Below are positions 6,603 through 9,176 of a stretch of 9,176 nucleotides of DNA, in pieces. Each line of letters begins with the position of its first letter. Positions within the stretch are counted from its first letter, which is position 1. The notes beneath the pieces were generated by a model. It did not search any database and had not been told where the DNA came from. It was given only the letters and a program-made list of their open reading frames with translations. Origin of the DNA: Acidobacteriota bacterium (GTDB taxonomy: Bacteria; Acidobacteriota; Thermoanaerobaculia; Multivoradales; JAHEKO01); NCBI GenBank assembly GCA_030610025.1, contig JAUWSP010000073.1, forward strand, positions 1 through 9,176. The letters are read 5' to 3'. A program made the position numbers and the translations under genes.

Positions 6603-7511
6603 TCAGACGGTTACCGGCACTGCATATTTTTCTTGCAGCAGATGGATCACGTCACCGATCTGGCGGCGAAATGGACCCTCCGCTTCCATCTTCAGGCTGG
6701 TTACGGCGGCGGCCCAGATCATGGCCTCGGCCGGTGGCAGCTTCAATCTCTGTGCCACATAGGACCCCAGACAGGTGTCACCCCGGCCGCTACGTCCGAT
6801 GAGGGTCTCGGGGTGAAACTCCGTCTCGTGAACCTCTCCGTCGGCGAAGACGAGGAGTCCATCGCGGTGCGTGAGGACGATTTCGCTGGGACCGCGAGCT
6901 GCCAGGGCGCGAGCCGCGGCCTCGATATCGCTCTCGCCGGTAAGAAATCTGGCTTCGACGGCGTCGGCCTTGAGGATGTCGACCAGCGACAGCACGGCTC
7001 GTTCCTCGGGCCATTCGCGGTGCTCGAGGCTGCCATCCGGAGCCGCAATGCGGATGAAGCCCTGGACATCCAGGCCGATCGTGGCGTTCTTCTTCTTCAA
7101 TTCCCTGAGCACGTCCAGCGGCACCTCGCCACGGATCGAAGGACTGACAACGAAGGCCCGGGCCTCGACAGCATGAACCTGCACAGGTGTGATGGATCCG
7201 GCGATGGCTGTCACCGTCAGCGTACGCTTGTCGACATCCTCCGTCGGGTACTCCAATCGCATCAGTGTCGACTCTGGGCCCTCGCAAGCGTAGACGTCGA
7301 TTCCCGCCGCCTCGAGATCGTCGAGAACATGGCTGTCCTCGGAAGATAGCCGAGTGATCGCCGCCACCTTCATTCCCAGCCCGGCAGCGGCATGAGCGGA
7401 ATAGCAGACGCCGCCCCCGTCGACATGGCGTGTCCCAGCCGGCGTAACGATGGTGTCCTTGGTGTAGTTGCCGAGAGTTGCAACGTCGTAGATCGTGCTA
7501 TGACCCGTCAT
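6603..7511 (-). CDS. PfkB-family carbohydrate kinase, TM0415-like (possible inositol kinase)
   Basis: This 302-residue ribokinase-fold kinase has the N-terminal DGGGVCYSAHAAAGLG region (31-46) and the C-terminal PfkB signature as GRSGRGDT (239-246), with catalytic base Asp245. The blocks LDVQGF (147-152), KADAVEARFLTG (181-192) and AAAVTSLKMEAEGPFRR (267-283) resemble T. maritima TM0415, the PfkB protein inside the Thermotoga inositol cluster; relatives in archaea phosphorylate myo-inositol. The exact substrate is inferred. It could phosphorylate inositol or, less likely by motif, act as the KDG kinase needed at the end of the pathway. The ATG at 7511 is preferred because AGGAGGG lies 6 nt upstream. 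An in-frame ATG at 7526 directly abuts the transporter stop (TAGATG), but using it would make the ribosome site part of the coding sequence. Confidence 0.8.
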   Translation of the reverse strand: MTGHSTIYDVATLGNYTKDTIVTPAGTRHVDGGGVCYSAHAAAGLGMKVAAITRLSSEDSHVLDDLEAAGIDVYACEGPESTLMRLEYPTEDVDKRTLTVTAIAGSITPVQVHAVEARAFVVSPSIRGEVPLDVLRELKKKNATIGLDVQGFIRIAAPDGSLEHREWPEERAVLSLVDILKADAVEARFLTGESDIEAAARALAARGPSEIVLTHRDGLLVFADGEVHETEFHPETLIGRSGRGDTCLGSYVAQRLKLPPAEAMIWAAAVTSLKMEAEGPFRRQIGDVIHLLQEKYAVPVTV

Positions 7512-7516
7512 GAGAT

Positions 7517-7523
7517 CCCTCCT
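7517..7523 (-). promoter_or_regulatory. Ribosome binding site deciding the kinase start
   Basis: The minus strand reads AGGAGGG, five to six bases before the ATG at 7511. It begins only two codons' length after the transporter stop and lies between two in-frame ATGs (7526 and 7511). It therefore supports the second ATG as the true start of the PfkB kinase. Confidence 0.75.
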
Positions 7524-7526
7524 CAT

Positions 7527-8873
7527 CTAGTCCCTGAGCCGCACTCGCCAGAGTGTTGTCGACAGAATCAGGGACACCACGGAGGATCCGACCCAGAACC
7601 AGATCACCTGGCTGAAGTCGTAGTGTCGGACTCCGTCGATTAGCGTCGTTCCCTGCTCGATCATGTAACCGCTGATGCGGTCCTGTGTGGCAGCGGCCAG
7701 GTAGCTGAAGACGCCGATGAAACCCATGGCCGCTCCGGCCGCTTTTTTCGGTGCGATGTCGACCGCGAAGAGGCCGCCCAGAGAGGTCACCAGCCCGGTC
7801 AGGCCGAAGCCGTACAGCAGGAAGGCCATCATCATCACGCCGGGACGGTCAGTCGGGCCAAAGAAGATCAACAGCAGGCCAGCGATCTCCAACAACCCGA
7901 AGATCAGGTTGACCGGCGGCCGGCGGGCGTTGAAGAGCTTGTCCGAGGCGAAACCGTAGGCCAGGGCGCCCAGGATTCCGGTGATCGTGTTGGCCGTCAA
8001 CATCCCACCAGCCTCCATCAGCGAAAAGCCCTTGGCCTCCTGCAGGTACAGGATGCCCCAGCTGTTGATGGCATAGCGGGTGACGTAGATGGCGGCGCTC
8101 GACAGGGCCAGCACCCAGATGGCTGGGATCTTCAAGATCGAGCGCTGTGTGGCCCAGATGCTCTCCTGCTTCTTCGCTGCCGCGCCGTCGTTCCAATGGT
8201 CGTTCTTCCAGTCGGCAACCGGCGGCAGACCCATGGTCTGCGGACGGTCCTGAATCCATATCAGGAGTGCGATGGCTACCAGGATGCAAAGGACTCCGGG
8301 GCCCCAGAATCCTGCCCGCCACCCCCACAGGGTCACCAGGCCGGCAACACCGATGAAAGTCAGCCCCTCGCCGATCGAGTGAGCCGTACTCCAGATTCCA
8401 TAGGTCCGTCCGCGCTCCTGATTGCTGAACCAGTTGGTGATCGAGACGATGCCCGCCGGGGCTCCAAAGCCCTGAAACCAACCGTTGAGACCCCACAGAA
8501 GTACAGAGAGCCACAGAAGGGTCGAGAAACCCATCCCGATGTTGATCAACGCCGAGATCAGAACACCGGTAGCAAAAAAGATCTTGAGATTGGCGTGATC
8601 GGCGAGAAATCCGTTGGTCAACTTGCCGAAGGCATAGGTGTAGAACAGTGCGGAACCGATAATGCCCAGCTCCTCAGCCGTGAAGATGCCACCGTCGATC
8701 AGGGGCTTCTTGACGACCGACAAGGCCAGCCTGCAGGTGTAGACGAACCCATAGCCGAGCGTAATCGCCAGCATGATGCGGACGCGATGACGCTTGTAGA
8801 GCTTGTCGATCTCTTGCTGGCTCGACAGCAGGGGACGGTCTGGGCCCGTGGCAAAGAGGCGGAGTAGATTCAC
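7527..8873 (-). CDS. MFS transporter, organophosphate:phosphate antiporter (GlpT/UhpT-like) family
   Basis: This 448-residue inner-membrane protein has about twelve hydrophobic segments (roughly residues 33-55, 70-90, 96-140, 163-208, 250-310 and 322-442) and a central cytoplasmic loop near 210-245. The loop entry RPQTMGLPPVADWKND strongly resembles the matching part of GlpT. Arg48 (YTCRLALS) and Arg266 (YVTRYAIN) align with the two phosphate-binding arginines of GlpT and UhpT, and His165 (AHSIGEG) sits at the GlpT histidine position. OPA transporters exchange inorganic phosphate for glycerol-3-phosphate or hexose phosphates. Here the likely cargo is a pathway substrate such as an inositol phosphate or an inositol-containing phosphodiester; this is inference. 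The GTG start overlaps the upstream dehydrogenase stop (GTGA), with GGAGG 7 nt upstream. A UhpC-like sensor role is a weaker alternative, since no two-component genes are seen. Confidence 0.84.
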   Translation of the reverse strand: MNLLRLFATGPDRPLLSSQQEIDKLYKRHRVRIMLAITLGYGFVYTCRLALSVVKKPLIDGGIFTAEELGIIGSALFYTYAFGKLTNGFLADHANLKIFFATGVLISALINIGMGFSTLLWLSVLLWGLNGWFQGFGAPAGIVSITNWFSNQERGRTYGIWSTAHSIGEGLTFIGVAGLVTLWGWRAGFWGPGVLCILVAIALLIWIQDRPQTMGLPPVADWKNDHWNDGAAAKKQESIWATQRSILKIPAIWVLALSSAAIYVTRYAINSWGILYLQEAKGFSLMEAGGMLTANTITGILGALAYGFASDKLFNARRPPVNLIFGLLEIAGLLLIFFGPTDRPGVMMMAFLLYGFGLTGLVTSLGGLFAVDIAPKKAAGAAMGFIGVFSYLAAATQDRISGYMIEQGTTLIDGVRHYDFSQVIWFWVGSSVVSLILSTTLWRVRLRD

Positions 8874-9176
8874 AACCCTGCCTCCGGGACCCGGATGGGC
8901 CTGTTCTCTCGCATGGAGGTGGTTGCCGCCATGCCGATCAACAGCGGCAGCAGACCATCGACACCGGTAACCGGCGGTTCACGATCCTCGCGAATACTGG
9001 TCACAAAGGCCTCGAGCTCGTTCACATAGGCCTGTCGATAGCGCTGCAGAAAAAAGTAGTGTGGATTCTGAGAGCGAACGCCCTGGTCGCTACGATGGCG
9101 AACCTGGGAAGGCACCTCGTTGAGTGCTTCGATCCCTCCCCTGGAACCCAGGACTTCGATTCTCTGGTCGTAGCCG
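8870..9176 (-). CDS. iolG: Inositol 2-dehydrogenase (IolG-like), C-terminal 101 residues; 5' end beyond window
   Basis: Only the last 101 residues are present; the Rossmann domain and start codon lie off the right edge. The fragment opens with GYDQRIEVLGSRGG, the characteristic strand of the Gfo/Idh/MocA C-terminal sheet in inositol 2-dehydrogenases. It continues with HYFFLQRYRQAYVNELEAF and REPPVTGVDG, which closely resemble T. maritima TM0414 (IolG) as remembered. IolG oxidises myo-inositol to scyllo-inosose (2-keto-myo-inositol) with NAD, the entry step of the pathway encoded by the rest of the window. Its stop overlaps the transporter start by four bases, so it is the most upstream visible member of the operon. 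The catalytic Lys, Asp and His cannot be checked here, and another IolG-family cyclitol dehydrogenase remains possible. Confidence 0.8.
   Translation of the reverse strand, partial: GYDQRIEVLGSRGGIEALNEVPSQVRHRSDQGVRSQNPHYFFLQRYRQAYVNELEAFVTSIREDREPPVTGVDGLLPLLIGMAATTSMRENRPIRVPEAGL
8881..8885 (-). promoter_or_regulatory. Ribosome binding site of the OPA transporter gene, inside iolG
   Basis: GGAGG lies seven bases before the GTG at 8873 and within the last codons of the upstream dehydrogenase. This supports the GTG start and coupled translation through the GTGA overlap. Confidence 0.7.

Noticed and set aside
1..9176. Mobile element, CRISPR array, tRNA or rRNA
   Set aside because: No transposase or integrase frame, no regularly spaced repeats and no RNA gene pattern were seen; nearly all bases are accounted for by nine co-directional genes.

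Overview
All nine genes in this window lie on the minus strand and read from the right edge to the left edge. They are packed like one operon: junctions overlap by 1-4 nt or are separated by 1-83 nt, and most starts have a clear Shine-Dalgarno sequence. Both edge genes are cut by the window. The moderately high GC content, several GTG starts and wealth of sugar dehydrogenases and epimerases suggest a free-living, probably uncultured bacterium. The phylum cannot be assigned from the window, and nothing points to a plasmid, phage or mobile element.

In transcription order the genes are: the C-terminal end of an IolG-type inositol 2-dehydrogenase (8870-9176); a GlpT/UhpT-like transporter of the organophosphate:phosphate antiporter (OPA) family (7527-8873); a PfkB-family kinase (6603-7511); a zinc-dependent medium-chain dehydrogenase resembling IolM (5362-6519); a second Gfo/Idh/MocA dehydrogenase (4309-5328); a creatininase-fold hydrolase resembling IolN (3111-4235); a TIM-barrel keto-sugar epimerase resembling IolO (2308-3111); a tagaturonate/fructuronate epimerase, UxaE (813-2306); and an SDR fructuronate reductase of the YjmF/UxuB type (1-790).

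This set matches the alternative myo-inositol route described for Thermotoga maritima (cluster TM0412-TM0416 plus UxaE TM0440), not the classical Bacillus IolBCDE route. The inferred path is myo-inositol -> scyllo-inosose (IolG) -> 3-dehydro-scyllo-inosose (IolM) -> 5-keto-L-gluconate by ring opening (IolN) -> D-tagaturonate (IolO) -> D-fructuronate (UxaE) -> D-mannonate (SDR UxuB). Gene order largely follows reaction order. Mannonate dehydratase (UxuA), 2-keto-3-deoxygluconate (KDG) kinase and KDPG aldolase are not in the window and may lie to the left or elsewhere.

The main novelty is the context. The Thermotoga-type inositol enzymes and the hexuronate enzymes appear to be fused into a single operon. 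An OPA-type antiporter stands where Thermotoga has an ABC importer, and there is a second Gfo/Idh enzyme with an altered cofactor pocket. The transporter keeps the phosphate-binding arginines of GlpT/UhpT, so a phosphorylated inositol may be the imported substrate. All functions are assigned from motifs and remembered family sequences; no database search was run.
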